Program-made: the position numbers and the translations under genes
Shown: piece by piece, positions 35,128 to 46,030 of the stretch
Layout of the letters: every line of letters starts with the position of its first letter
Position numbering within the stretch: position 1 is the stretch's first letter
Notes under the pieces: model-generated
Databases searched by the model: none
The model's input: only the letters and a program-made list of their open reading frames with translations
Told to the model about the DNA's origin: nothing
Source: Marisa cornuarietis
Lineage: Eukaryota; Mollusca; Gastropoda; Architaenioglossa; Ampullariidae
Direction: 5' to 3'
DNA length: 64,000 bases
Assembly: GCA_004794655.1 (NCBI GenBank)
Contig: SMMW01000585.1
Span: forward strand, 10,167,501-10,231,500

Positions 35128-36119
35128 TTTAGTCAGTAGTTAGTTAATTGTTAATATGTCTTGATATAAATATCTTTAATTAAACATGTATATTATCCAT
35201 CTTGTTATGTGTATAAATATGTAGACTTGTGTCCGCGTCTGACAAACTTTTAACTGTTGGTGACCCGGCGGTCACAACTCCCACAGACCCCACGTACCTA
35301 CCCGGGGGTAAACGGAGTAAATATGCAGAGTGCTGTCAATCAGGATTACAAGGGTCTGGTTCCCAATATTCTTGACCCCCTCTTAATGGCTTAATATCAT
35401 GACACTAAGACATTCCTGCCTTTTCTCCACCCGCAGCAATGACAGCGAACATACAGCCCCCGTAAAATATAGATACGCGTTCTTTTATATTGGCGCATGG
35501 TGCTCGCGTGCCACCCGTCATACCTTCGCGTACCAGTAGTGGTACGCGTACCACAGTTTGAAAACCTCTGATCTAGACATGGTTTGATCTGGTGCTTTAT
35601 GAACTGTTTACTATGCATCACACTGGGAGCAAACGTACCATCTTTGAATCTACTAAAGTCTATGTTCATTTCTTTTGTATCTACAGTTAACTCTAGAAAG
35701 TTCTCGTCGCACCACTGTACAAAAGTTTTTAAAGCATTACCATGATCTTTCTTATGTTCCTACAACAGAGTCAACAATGCTATATCATTAGATAACTTAA
35801 TGAGGTAGCTATTCTCCGTATTTCTGCAGCTGTCAGTGTACATGATGAACAACAGGGGTGATAGACAACAACCTTGTGGGGAACCGGTGCTTGTAACAAT
35901 ATCAGAAAAATGACTATTTACATAAACCCTCTGTTCTCTTCAAGTAAAAAAAAATCCAATATCACAAAACCAGTTGATGTGGAAGATCAAAATCATAGAT
36001 AAGCCTCAAAGCTAGAAAGTATGGTTACACTGTATTGACTGCAGAGCTAAATCTGCGAAAAATAGTCTAGCATGCGTCTTGGGCTTTTCCAAATGTTTAT
36101 ACAGTGTATTCAGCATGAA

Positions 36120-36665
36120 CAATTGACATCATCAACACCCCTCCATTCATCATACTCCATCTATCCATCCACCCTCCCCACCCGAACACACAGACCGGCC
36201 GTTAGGTGAGACTGAAACAGATGCTTCACTTGTGATCAGTCCCATCGCTGTATCCAGAGACCGTGACTGTGAAACATGAACCTGGTCATGCACGTGCGCT
36301 TATTTACCTCACATAATACTTCAAACGATTACCAACTCAACTGCTTTTCAAATACATACTCCCCCCTCATACACACACACACACACACACACACCACCTT
36401 TGTCCTCCCCCCCACCCAAACACTCAAACCGGATGCATCAATGTAGAATATTTTTGATTTCAGAATAATTTAATGACCCGTTTGAACCACGATGACAATA
36501 ATGGGAACGCGCTGAGACAGCATCTTGTATCCGTAAAGTCAAGGCTGTCATGGCGGGTGCAGTCTTTGATGCGTGCTAAATTATGTGCATAATTCTGGTA
36601 GTGAAACTCACTCGCAACCAGCGATCAACCCACCCATTTCCCCCTACCACACACATTCACAGGAA
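36120..36665 (+). repeat. Partial extra copies of the C1q 5' region
   Basis: 36120-36470 resembles 38027-38440 (shared GTTAGGTGAGACTGAAACAG-like, TGAAACATGAACCTGGTC and CGGATGCA blocks). 36530-36665 resembles 37930-38060 (GATGCGTGCTAAATTATGTG, CATAATTCTGG, GTGAAACTC). They sit in direct order before the right arm without any C1q exon. Further rounds of copying of the promoter-side sequence are implied. Confidence 0.8.
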
Positions 36666-36690
36666 CTTCAATGCATCATCTGTGAGTGGC

Positions 36691-36691
36691 A

Positions 36692-36748
<57 letters not shown>
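36691..36748. repeat. (AAT)n repeat at a retrotransposon 3' end
   Basis: About 19 AAT units are followed by GAAGTTAATTTGTATAGCGC. Reversed, this is GCGCTATACAAATTAACTTC plus (ATT)n, the 3' tail style of L2-like elements also seen at 59040-59145 and 61413. Confidence 0.9.
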
Positions 36749-36750
<2 letters not shown>

Positions 36751-38512
36751 AGTTAATTTGTATAGCGCTTTTTCCCACCATTAAAGGAAGGCTCAAAAAG
36801 AAAAACACACAAACACAATAATAATGGATGCTGATCTCAAAAACAGTAAGTTTCAGTGTTCTTATCATTATTTACGCTCACTACCTTCCCGCCAGTACCG
36901 GACTTTCCTTTGAAGCTGATCTACGCTAAGCAAGGATCAGTATATGCAATGTCTTGAATTTCAAGTGTAGGCCAGTAAAAAAGAAGTTTTACGGCAACAC
37001 AGTTGAGAACAGAGCACAGTGCACAGTCCTGGCACTGAAGAAGCTAAGGCGACAGCAGTCCAGTTACAAGCACGGATGCAGAATGACACGAATGCATCTC
37101 TCAACAGATGACATCGCAGAATCCAGAATCTAATCCACATAACATGTAGCAACATATGCGGTTCATTAACAGGATCTAATAATCATTCATTTAAATTTAC
37201 AATACTGCAAATCAAATATTCCCTAATTCAGTCAAAAACTTACACACTCAGAAGGAATCAAAAACAAAACTGACACAAACGTGCCTCAACAGGTTTTCAC
37301 GTGAATATCCTCTTTTGGCAATTAGTCAGGACATCATAAAACAGCATTGAAGACAATTTGTCAGGTTTTCCTACGGGGCCCTGTGCGACTGTCATATGCT
37401 GGGCCGATGCGGGGCCGAGAGCCGTAAGTGTAGGCTATATAGTTGTATACCGTACCACAAGAATCTCATTTTACAGGACCCCTCAGGCGCGGGCTGAGGC
37501 GGTCGCCCCAGTTGCCAACCCCAAAGTCCGCGTCTGAGGTCTCCCCGTCCTGGTGAAGGACACAAAACAGTTGCAAAAATCGCTAACTTTCATGATTTCT
37601 ACTAAAGGAGCCTCTCAATGACGCCGTTACATCAAAGAAGAAGCGGCCATCATGAGACGGTCAACCCCAAGCAGGCTTGTGACAATCTGGAATTTAAAAA
37701 ATATTGTTTCAATAAGTTTAAGATTTCTCTACATTTTTAACAGAAAACTTCTATCCACTATTAAAAAAATAATCATCATGATATTTTCTATCCATGGCAG
37801 CGAAGGATCGCTCACCATATTTTTCCTGCCTGCAATAAAAATCGACTTTTGGAAGCAGCTGAAAGAGACAGAATAAAGATCAATGGCATATCTGTAGGTA
37901 AAGGACTTCATGGCACTGGAATTGATTAGCGCATGTCGCGTGCCAAGTCTTCGATGCGTGCTAAATTATGTGCATAATTCTGGCAGTGAAACTCTTAACC
38001 GGCGATTAACCCACGCACCTCCCCACTCTCTCCACCCCAACACACATCTGCAGGTACTTCAAACCATACAATTAGGTGAGACTGAAACAGAGGCACCACC
38101 TACACCTCCTTCCTCGGGAATGTCAATGATGTTATTCAATGCAATGCAATGAGAAACTCAATGACGATGCAACAAAGATTCGACACGCCGTCATGCTGTG
38201 CTCAGTCCCATCCCCGAATCCAGAGGCCGTGACAATGAAACATGAACCTGGTCCTGCACTTGTGCTTATTTAGCTCATATAATATGTTTAAACGATGCAC
38301 GAACTCACATGCTTCTCAAATACATAATCCTCCTCCTCTCCCACCCATCCCACACACACCATCCAACCAAACACTCATACCGGATGCACCGATGGAAAAT
38401 ATATTTGATTTGTTAACGTCTGATTTCAAGGTTACAGCGATGTCAAACAATGAGTTGTTGGTGACAAAAGAGTTTGTTGTGACCATAATCGTCATAATTC
38501 GTGGTGTCAGCC

Positions 38513-38589
38513 TATATAAGTCTTCACTGTCTGCTAACGTGCTCATCGAGGAGGTCAGACCAACGAAAATCACTCTCTTCAAGGCAAGG
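38513..38589 (+). promoter_or_regulatory. Putative TATA promoter and 5' non-coding exon of C1q gene 2
   Basis: TATATAAG (38513-38520) is followed by TCTTCACTGTCTGC, a plausible start site. A strong donor (GCAAG then GTAAATC) follows at 38589/38590. An acceptor-like AAACGTAAG lies just before the start codon at 39534. This would give a 5' UTR intron that begins with the ATC repeat. The arrangement is conserved in the left arm. No transcript evidence is available. Confidence 0.4.
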
Positions 38590-38590
38590 T

Positions 38591-38661
<71 letters not shown>

Positions 38662-38700
38662 GTTATCGTCGTCGTCGTCGTCGTCATCATCATCCTCTGT
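38591..38700. repeat. (ATC)n trinucleotide repeat
   Basis: Roughly 25 ATC units continue into GTC units. The corresponding place in the left arm (30730-30758) has only about eight imperfect GAT units. Long Asp, Ser or Met runs in its translations are artefacts of the repeat. Confidence 0.95.
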
Positions 38701-39533
38701 GTCGGTGATTGGTTTAATATACTTTGGGTTTCTCTTTTTTTCTTTTAATGATGTATCCATCAATGACAGTAAGTTTATTAAAAGGCGCCATGGTCACTTT
38801 AATGTGTAGTGGGCCATATCTGGGAGTGGTTTATAAATGTGGAGGGAATATTTGTTCTGCCAAACTCAAGTTGACTAAGACTTCTTAATCGAACCAAAAT
38901 TTTATTTGCTGATGATGAAGACGAGAGAATCCCACACACATGCGCGAACGCGCGTGCTCCTTCTTGTTTCCGACAAATGAAGTGTTTATTTGTCTTTGAT
39001 AAAATTGAAATCGTTAGAAAGAAGCATCAAACACGCGAGCCGTGTTGTTACAAAACGAGAGATTGAAGTGCAAAGTGAAATTAAACCATACTTGAGGGAA
39101 CCAGAAGCAGCCTCAGAACTGAAGATGAAGGCAGAGTTTACCTTTTATTACGATAAACGGTGCAGACAACGTGCAGAGCAAAGATGGCGTCTCATCGCCA
39201 CTACCCACGTCCTCCCGCTAAGTGTTAGCTTGGGCGGAACTGTCGTATACCTCACTGGGCAAAATAAAGTCTTCTAATAACATTCAAACAATTCTGTTTA
39301 ATAAAACTGCGTGATACTACTAAAATATATGGATATTTTTGTGAGCTTTACAAATGTAATGAAAAGAAAAGACACACATTCATGCAGTCCATTGCAAAAA
39401 CTCTACGAAACTGACTACATCGCTAGATTTTCAAAGAGTTTTTCATTTCGTTAATTGTTGTTCTGATATTGTTGTTCTTCAGCGAGGTTTCAATATTCCC
39501 CTGTTGACGTTTTGTGAAACGTAAGTTGCAAAG

Positions 39534-40347
39534 ATGAAATTCGTCTTGCTGCTGATCGTAAGCTCGTTTGCTGGGCAAGGTGAGTGGTTTAAAACATTTG
39601 ATAGGAACTTGTGCCATTAAATTTTTGTCACATATCCCCAATTTGTGTGCTTTAAATGCTGTATACTTCTGATGTTAAAATTCCATTAAAAATTGTATCT
39701 GACTCATAAAAGTACCAAACAGGCAGAAAATACTTCATACCTAATTGCGCAAATAGTTTTTGTCTCGTTTATATATTTACAGGCTTTTTCTGGATACAAA
39801 AAGATTCGAAAGTAATTAACACTGCTTATGATTTCATAAACGTTTTTAAACTTTCTATTCATTAGGACATTCATGTCATGAAAATACATTGTTTCGTACT
39901 ACCTAATATTTTCTGTCCTCTTCAAATTACTTAGGTGTCCTAGGCGAGGTGGCATTTCTGGCTCAGTTTTCCTCAGAATATGTCTCAGCGCCATCCACTG
40001 GTCCGCATATCTTCAATAACGCCATCTTTAACTATGGCAGCGCCTATAGCCCCAGCTCCGGCAAATTCACGGCTCCAACCTCTGCAACGTACCATTTCAC
40101 GGCCCAGGTGTTCACCAACGGCAAGCAGAGAGTGATGGTAGATGTCAGACGAAATGGCACACCTGTCTCCAGGATGGCTCTTAACACCACACAGACTGGC
40201 GATGCAGAAAGCGTGTCCACTGCAGTTACTCTGGCATTAGCAGCTAATGACCAGGTCTGGGTAGAAACGGCTAATCCATTATACCCTGGTAATTACTGGG
40301 GACTGATGCATACCTTTTTCTCTGGGTATAAGGTGTGCGGCTGCTAA
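39534..40347 (+). CDS. Secreted globular C1q-domain protein, copy 2
   Basis: Exons 39534-39579 and 39935-40347 join in phase 1 to give 152 residues. The signal peptide is MKFVLLLIVSSFAGQG, followed by one C1q domain without a collagen stalk (VAFLAQF start, AQVFTNGKQRVMVDVRRNG core, FFSGYKVCGC end). Family members are secreted recognition molecules of invertebrate innate immunity. It is the inverted twin of copy 1, with a single substitution (Ser for Ala in APSTGPH) in the 132-residue run from MAFLAQF. The intron is 355 bp, about 240 bp shorter than in copy 1. Confidence 0.93.
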
Positions 40348-40943
40348 GAAAATCGGAGCTTATGCAAATAATCGGTTTTCACCGTTTGCTTGACCATTCT
40401 TAATTCCACATTTCTCTGTTACTAATGTTAGGGATATTCTTTCTAGCACCCTTTCTTTTTGTATAAAATTTTTAACATAACAAATTAGTTAATGCAAAGG
40501 TAAAATTAAATTAGTATATAAGATAGAGGGTGAATATTGGAACTCAAAATCATAGTGCCACCATATCAAATGTTAATGTAAGATACATTTATTATTTAGC
40601 AATAGAGCTTAAGAGCTTACAAAATAAAATAATGTGTTCAGTGTTCAACAAAGCAAATAATTCCAAAATGTCGAACGTATACATCTAATGGGGACGCAGA
40701 TTTGGACACATGTCTAGCTGAAGACGACGACTCCATAAGTTGCAAACAACAGACCGTGTTATTGAGACACATTTGGCCGCGTAAACAAATTAACGTCGGA
40801 GACTTGGGTTTTTTGTTTTTTGTTTTTTTTTGTGAAATCTTTCTTCACTAGAAACGTTTCTAAATTTGTCTATTAAGATAATACTTATATCACAAAAGAA
40901 AGTTCAAGAACATATATCTTTCTGTTTACTCCTTTCAGTGCTG

Positions 40944-40949
40944 AATAAA
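40944..40949 (+). promoter_or_regulatory. Poly(A) signal of C1q gene 2
   Basis: AATAAA in CTGAATAAAATGA, 597 bases after the stop codon, conserved in the flanks of the other copies. The block between stop and signal is shared by all three genes, consistent with a transcribed 3' UTR. Confidence 0.55.
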
Positions 40950-41078
40950 ATGAATGTTTGGTCATTTTTTATTTGTGTTTTGTTACTTCAACTAAGTCAC
41001 GTGGATTTCAATGGGTTTTTTTTTCGTCTGTATGGAATGCTTGTGAAGGATGAAAGCTACAAAACGTGACATGCACTT

Positions 41079-41122
<44 letters not shown>

Positions 41123-41352
41123 CAGAACAAATGATATATTTCTACAGAAAACAAAGTGACTGTACTTTGAATAAACCCATTAATCTTAAAGGAGACACGC
41201 TTAGTTCTGCAGGGCTATGTTGAACCTTTGCTTTTACTGAACACGCTTGTAGAAGGCTTGTTCTGATTAGAACATGTAGAGAGACGCCAAACGAAAATAG
41301 CGTGTGGGAGGATGGAGGTGGTGATAGGCCTGACAGGAGCAGTGGAGGCAAT

Positions 41353-42130
41353 TAATGAATGCAACGATAAAATGAAATTAGTATATAAGATAGAGGGTGA
41401 ATATTGGAACTCAAAATCATAGTGCCACCATACCAAATGTTAATGTAAGAGACATTTATTATTTAGCAATAGAGCTTAAGAGCTTACAAAATAAAATAAT
41501 GTGTTCAGTGTTCAACAAAGCAAATAATTCCAAAATGTCGAATTTCTACATCTAATCGGGACGCAGATTTGGACACATGTCTAGCTGAAGACGACGACTC
41601 CATAAGTTGCAAACAACAGACCGTGTTATTGAGACACATTTGGCCGCGTAAACAAATTAACGTCGGAGACTTGGGGGAGGGGGGTCGTTTTTTTATATCT
41701 TTCTTGCTAGAAATGTTTCTAAAATTGTCCATTAAGATAATAGTTATATCACGAAAGAAAGTTCAAGAACATATCTGTCTGTTTACTCCTTTCAGTGCTG
41801 AATAAAATGACTGTTCGGTTAATTTTTTGTTTGTGTTTAGTTACTTTAGCCATGTCACGTCAGATTTCAGTTTTGCTTTTTGATCGGTGTTGAGTGTTTG
41901 TGAAGGATGACAGCTGCAAAACCTGACATGGACTTCTTTGTACACATACACACTCACCAGAACAAATGATAGATTTTCACAGGACTGCACATTGAACAAG
42001 CACATTAGTCTGAACTAAAGAAGACACGCTTATTAAGCTCTGCATAGCTGTGTTGAACCATTGCGTTTACTGACTATACGCTTGTAGAAGGTTCATTTTG
42101 ATTAGACCGTGTAGGGGACACAAAGCAAAA
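41353..42130 (+). repeat. Orphan tandem copy of the C1q 3' flank
   Basis: This segment repeats 40480-41290 directly after it, including the GGTGAATATTGGAACTCAAA block, the AGCTGAAGACGACGACTCCA block and the AATAAA at 41801. It is closer in places to the flank of C1q gene 3 (48450-49103), for example in TTTTTTATATCTTTCTTGCT and ACCTGACATGGACTTCTTTG. No C1q exon precedes it, so it is the 3' remnant of a lost or moved gene copy. Confidence 0.85.
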
Positions 42131-43605
42131 AAAAAAAAAGCGTGCGGGAGGCGAGTTGTAGTGGTGGTGATGGTTATAAGATAAGATGCCTGTTATATAG
42201 AGTCTAAAGAGCACTCTGGGCTTTCCCAGTGACGTTTGAGCAGGTGGATACCACACGATGTAGGCTGCACTTGTCCTTCACCGATAAACTGTTGTAGAAA
42301 CAGTTAAACGAGAAGGACATCTGTTAGGGATACGCAACGTGAAGACAGGTCACAGACACCACACACTGACCGCACGGCGTTCCACACGTGTTCTTTCACG
42401 CAACACAATACCAAGCTCTGTTCGTGGGTTACTAATGCTGTGTAATTTCTGGGTGTCTAATTTATATATATATATATATATGTATAGAATAACCATACAA
42501 TTCAACACCTCCAATATACACGTGGATCTAATCAGTATATACCAACAAGCATGAATCAAAATGTCAGTATCATAGATATCCCAACCCCCAACCATCCAAA
42601 CAATCAACCCCAACAAACCCTCTTCTCTCCATTAATCAAAATCTCGCAAATGTTCAAGTCCACACAGTTTCTTCAAAAGGTGATCAAAATAAAAAATACC
42701 AACGTCTAAAGATGATGTTCATATTGAGACCCAAGAATGATCAAAACACACTTACTATTCAGACCGGTCCGAATTCATCCACTCCCCCACGTACACTATC
42801 CTAGAAATTATCTCCCTTGATAAGATGCACTGGGCACGCGGAAGACAAAATGCTTCTTGGCCGCGATGCACACAGCCGTTGACGACCATATATTTCTTTG
42901 CCGTAATTGATGTGCACAGAACGTTGACGAAAATATACTCCTTAGTCGTAGGACAAACTGATCGCAGCAGACGACAGGATACTCAGGTCGAAATTTACAC
43001 AGAATGTTGCGGACCCTCTGCTCCAATACTCCTCGTCTCGTACTGTCTGGGCAGGTACGTAGACGGTATCCACTCCCAAATCTCCTGGCCTCCAAAAACT
43101 CCTTGCTTTTCTCCCCAATTAATTCCTGAAATCCTCACACCAATTTTAACTGATACAATATGTTTCCCATCAAAACTTCTATACCTCTTCTCAATAATTA
43201 CATTATATTATACATCCACACTATCACACTTCTTTCTAAGAACCATCAATAATAAAAACACTCCATACCTTGTCGCTGCAAGGAATTAGATTTTCTCCCC
43301 TATCTCTTTCACACAGAACAATCTCCTATGTCCTTACACTAGGACGTTAGGTCGGGGTCTAAAAATCCAATCAACTCAGTTGCCTTACAGGAAATCGGTG
43401 ACTACTTTACTCAGTCGCACTATGAACCATACTCACATTCCTCTAATCTCATTCAAGGGGGACTAGTATTGCTTCTTAATATCTAAAGGGGACTAACTCT
43501 CATTCTCACATTCATATTTTCGCGTAAAGGAGAAACTAGCCCTGCCTTACAACCTAGCAGGGAACTAACTCTAGTTCCTCCCTTACTATCACGGGTCGAT
43601 CCGTG
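42131..43605. other. Unassigned sequence inside the C1q cluster
   Basis: I recognise no gene. 42825-43289 has an open plus frame of 154 codons with no domain pattern and an overlapping frame on the other strand. There are short TA repeats (42460-42481) and several CACTC/GGGGACTA-type repeats near 43440-43560. It may be part of an unrecognised transposon. Confidence 0.35.
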
Positions 43606-43960
43606 ACAACATCACACTCTCTGTGCGCGATCTATAAAAGAACTGGAGAAATTGGTGGGAGTCAGAGAAAGACTTCAGCTTCCGGAGAATGAAGAGGCGC
43701 TGTTGAGCCTTCTTCACGACAGTTTGAAGTCTATCGAAGATGGTGCCTAGGTATTTAAAAGCAGGAACAATTTCCACCTCCTTGTCGTGGATGACACTTA
43801 CCGGACTTGGTGGAGAATTCCGACGGAAATCAAAGACCATCTCTTTGGTCTTACTCACATTAAGTTCTAAGAAATTGTCATCGCACCAGGCAATCAATTC
43901 ATCCAAAGCTACACCGTGGGTATCTACTGCCCCGCTAAGGAGAGACAGCAGTGGTAACAA
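43606..43960 (-). mobile_element. Rex1-type LINE fragment
   Basis: The minus frame reads LDELIAWCDDNFLELNVSKT, KEMVFDFRR, then FKYLGTIFDRLQ and VKKAQQRLFILRKLKSFSDS. This is the RT thumb region of Rex1/CR1-type LINEs. It is an isolated fragment without the catalytic core. Confidence 0.8.
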
Positions 43961-44009
43961 CTACTACTAGTTTCAAAGCGCATTTCCTCGCTTGGCTGTG
44001 AGCTTACAC

Positions 44010-44230
44010 ATAACGTACAGATAAAAAACATCCGGAGGGGGAGGGTAGAGAGGGACGGAATAAGAGTGAGAAGGAAAGGTAGCAAGAGGCATTCCGAAGG
44101 AGGCGGGTTTTCATGCCAGCCTTGAAAGTCTCTAAGGTTGTAACTGTTGATTGCACTGTTTAATAGGCAATGCCATAAAAGAACTAATAATTTGTTACTA
44201 AAGTGCACCTTTCTGCTCTAAGTGGAAGCT
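44010..44230 (-). mobile_element. LINE 3'-end fragment (same family as 26740-27000)
   Basis: On the minus strand INSYNLRDFQGWHENPPPSE then LLPFLLTLIPSLS parallels the peptide of 26740-27000. The similarity marks one repeat family present in both orientations at the two sides of the C1q cluster. Confidence 0.55.
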
Positions 44231-44639
44231 TTGCTTTGGGAACGTCTTATACGATGGTCAAGGCAATGTCTGACATTTCGTTCACTTAAACAATTAAAAG
44301 AATATTGTTGTCCCTTTAAAAGTATAATCTTCTTCTTCTTTCATCTGATTCCTTTTCGCCCCCAGTGGAGCATGTGGCCGCAACTACACCACGCCAGCGA
44401 ACCCGGTTCTGGGCCTCCCTCCCCAGTTGGGTCCATGTCATTCCAGCTGCCTCCGCCTCGCCGTGGACCGATCTTCTCCACGTCTGTCTGGTACTCCTAA
44501 CCCTGCGCCTCCCTTGTGGGTTCCAGTCCAGAGCTACTGATTTAGAAATTTTAGGCGTTGATGGTGCTTAAGTTACAACTGTTTTAATTTGCTTTTTGCG
44601 GGAAATATTGCAAACGAAATGTTTACTGTTAATTGCAGT

Positions 44640-46030
44640 TAACATTTGGGTACATCTGGCAGACCGTTTTGACTCAGTCTGTTGACGTGATCTTCTATCT
44701 TCAAGAGAAATGTAGAGAACAACACCTGTCACTGAACATCCTTATTAACGATCTCACAAAAGCGTTTGACCTGGTCAGCAGACAAGGTCCCTTAGTATCC
44801 TTCCAAAGATCGGCTGCGCTCATAAATTACTTAGCCTGATTGACTTCCTCCACACTGACATTCAGGAGACCGTGCAATGGCATCTCCTTTAAGTATTTTA
44901 GTATCCGCACCGGCAATAAGCAAAGCTGAGTCCTTGCTCCTGCACTATTCAGGATTTTCTCCAAAGACTCCGGTCGCTGTTGGATTGTTTCTTCATGGCC
45001 TGCAAGAAATTTGGCTGACCATCAGCCTGCAGAAAACCAATGTCCTGAGACAGAATACAGATGCACTGTGATTCGTCGCTGTTGAAAACTATGAACTCAA
45101 AGTTTTCATCAGCTCACTTACCTTGGAGCCACCATCACCGACTACCTCGCTCGACACGGAAATCGACCAAAGGCGTGGAAAGGAAACGACAATACTCGCC
45201 CGTCCTACCAGTCGTGCATGGAACAATCCAAAACGGGCGATTAGGACGAAGATAGCATACCATACTGGTGTCGTTAGCATACATTTTATATGTGAGTTGA
45301 ACATCATATGCCAGAAAAAAGGGATGACTCTACATCTTTCACCTGCTAAACATTCGTCGTGTTCTGGGCATATCCTGGGAGGACAGGGTATCCAGGCTGC
45401 CAGGCCAGCATGTTTACTCTGCTCAGACAGCACAAGCTACGATGCTAGGCCATATCCACCGCATAAAGGACGACCGCATTCTTTATGGCGAATTGGCTTT
45501 TGGGAGGAGAGCCACTAGTCGCCCTAAACTGCGGTTTAAAGACGTCTGCAAAAGTGACATGAAAGCATTAGATCTTGACACTGAGAACTGGAAGAGGTTT
45601 GCAGCTAAGCACACGAGGTGGAGAAGCACTCTGGCCTCAACAGTTTGAATCTGTGGAAGAGAAACTATTGAACACCGCAGCTGACAAACGGACACACAGG
45701 AAGTCCAGCATCTCAAAATACAAGTTACAATACACAGAGTTATCCGTTGTACTAGACATTGCTATTTGTGCATTGGTATATTTTCCAGACACACGCGCAG
45801 CTGCTACAGCCAAAAGTCAACCAGTCATGCTAGGATGTGCCTATACTGTACACACGACCTCCACCATCATTCCCCTCCCGTACAGCATGGCGTCCTCTCT
45901 TCTAGTAGATGCGAGTTATGTGACCGCAAACTCTTCGATCTCAGAGGAAAATGTTTTCGAGACAAAGACTACATACATACCTTCCCTTTAGTCAACCTGT
46001 CACCCGCAGCTGCCTTTAGAAGACGTTAAT
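44640..46030 (+). mobile_element. Decayed non-LTR retrotransposon (RT to 3' end)
   Basis: FYLQEKCREQHLSLNILIND followed by LTKAFDLVSRQG (near 44700-44790) is the RT palm motif region (usual form IDLTKAFDTVNR). Later frames give SLLWRIGF-like pieces and, at 45442-45640, HIHRIKDDRILYGELAFGRR, then RPKLRFKDVCKSDMKALDLD and ENWKRFAAKHTRWRSTL. That is the characteristic C-terminal region of this LINE group. A CxxC-type piece (RCELCDRKLFDLRGKCF) follows near 45910. The part after 45326 was later duplicated to 49104. Confidence 0.8.

Larger units (their letters stand above)
33467..35570. mobile_element. hAT-superfamily element (outer)
   Basis: The ends are CAGAGGTTTTCAAA on both sides, inverted. 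The right end continues as CTGTGGTACGCGTACCAC when read inward, the Charlie-type hAT terminus. A perfect 8-bp target duplication ATCTAGAC flanks it (33459-33466 and 35571-35578). About 1.5 kb of its 2104 bp is younger insertions, so the original element was only about 0.6 kb and non-autonomous. It broke the Rex1-type LINE. Confidence 0.9.
32232..36060 (-). mobile_element. Rex1-type LINE split by a hAT insertion
   Basis: The right piece (about 35579-36060) reads TSTGSPQGCCLSPLLFIMYT, then LSNDIALL in place of the catalytic (Y/F)xDD, then FVQWCDENFLELT: the RT palm region. The left piece (32232-33458) gives SFSVSKAILGRFNQSFIESL and CWFRSLSVHDRHSLNSAVHI. It ends at the minus-strand motif GGGATTAATAAAG near 32250, the usual Rex1 3' terminus. 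The two pieces are separated by the hAT element at 33467-35570. A second retrotransposon tail interrupts it near 32934-33010. The changed catalytic motif shows it is dead. It fills most of the spacer between the C1q inverted arms. Confidence 0.8.
37174..41348 (+). repeat. Right arm of the C1q inverted duplication
   Basis: Inverted partner of 27829-32016, 4175 bp long and 5157 bp away from it. It carries C1q gene 2 with its promoter region and 3' flank. Compared with the left arm it has a much longer ATC repeat (38591-38700), an expanded CA run (41085-41117) and a shorter C1q intron. Confidence 0.9.

Noticed and set aside
38316..38809. Open frames with long Met, Asp or Ser runs
   Set aside because: They are translations of the ATC/GTC repeat at 38591-38700 in different frames and have no independent coding support.
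42825..43289. A 154-codon plus-strand frame
   Set aside because: No domain pattern, a competing frame on the opposite strand, and repeat-like surroundings.
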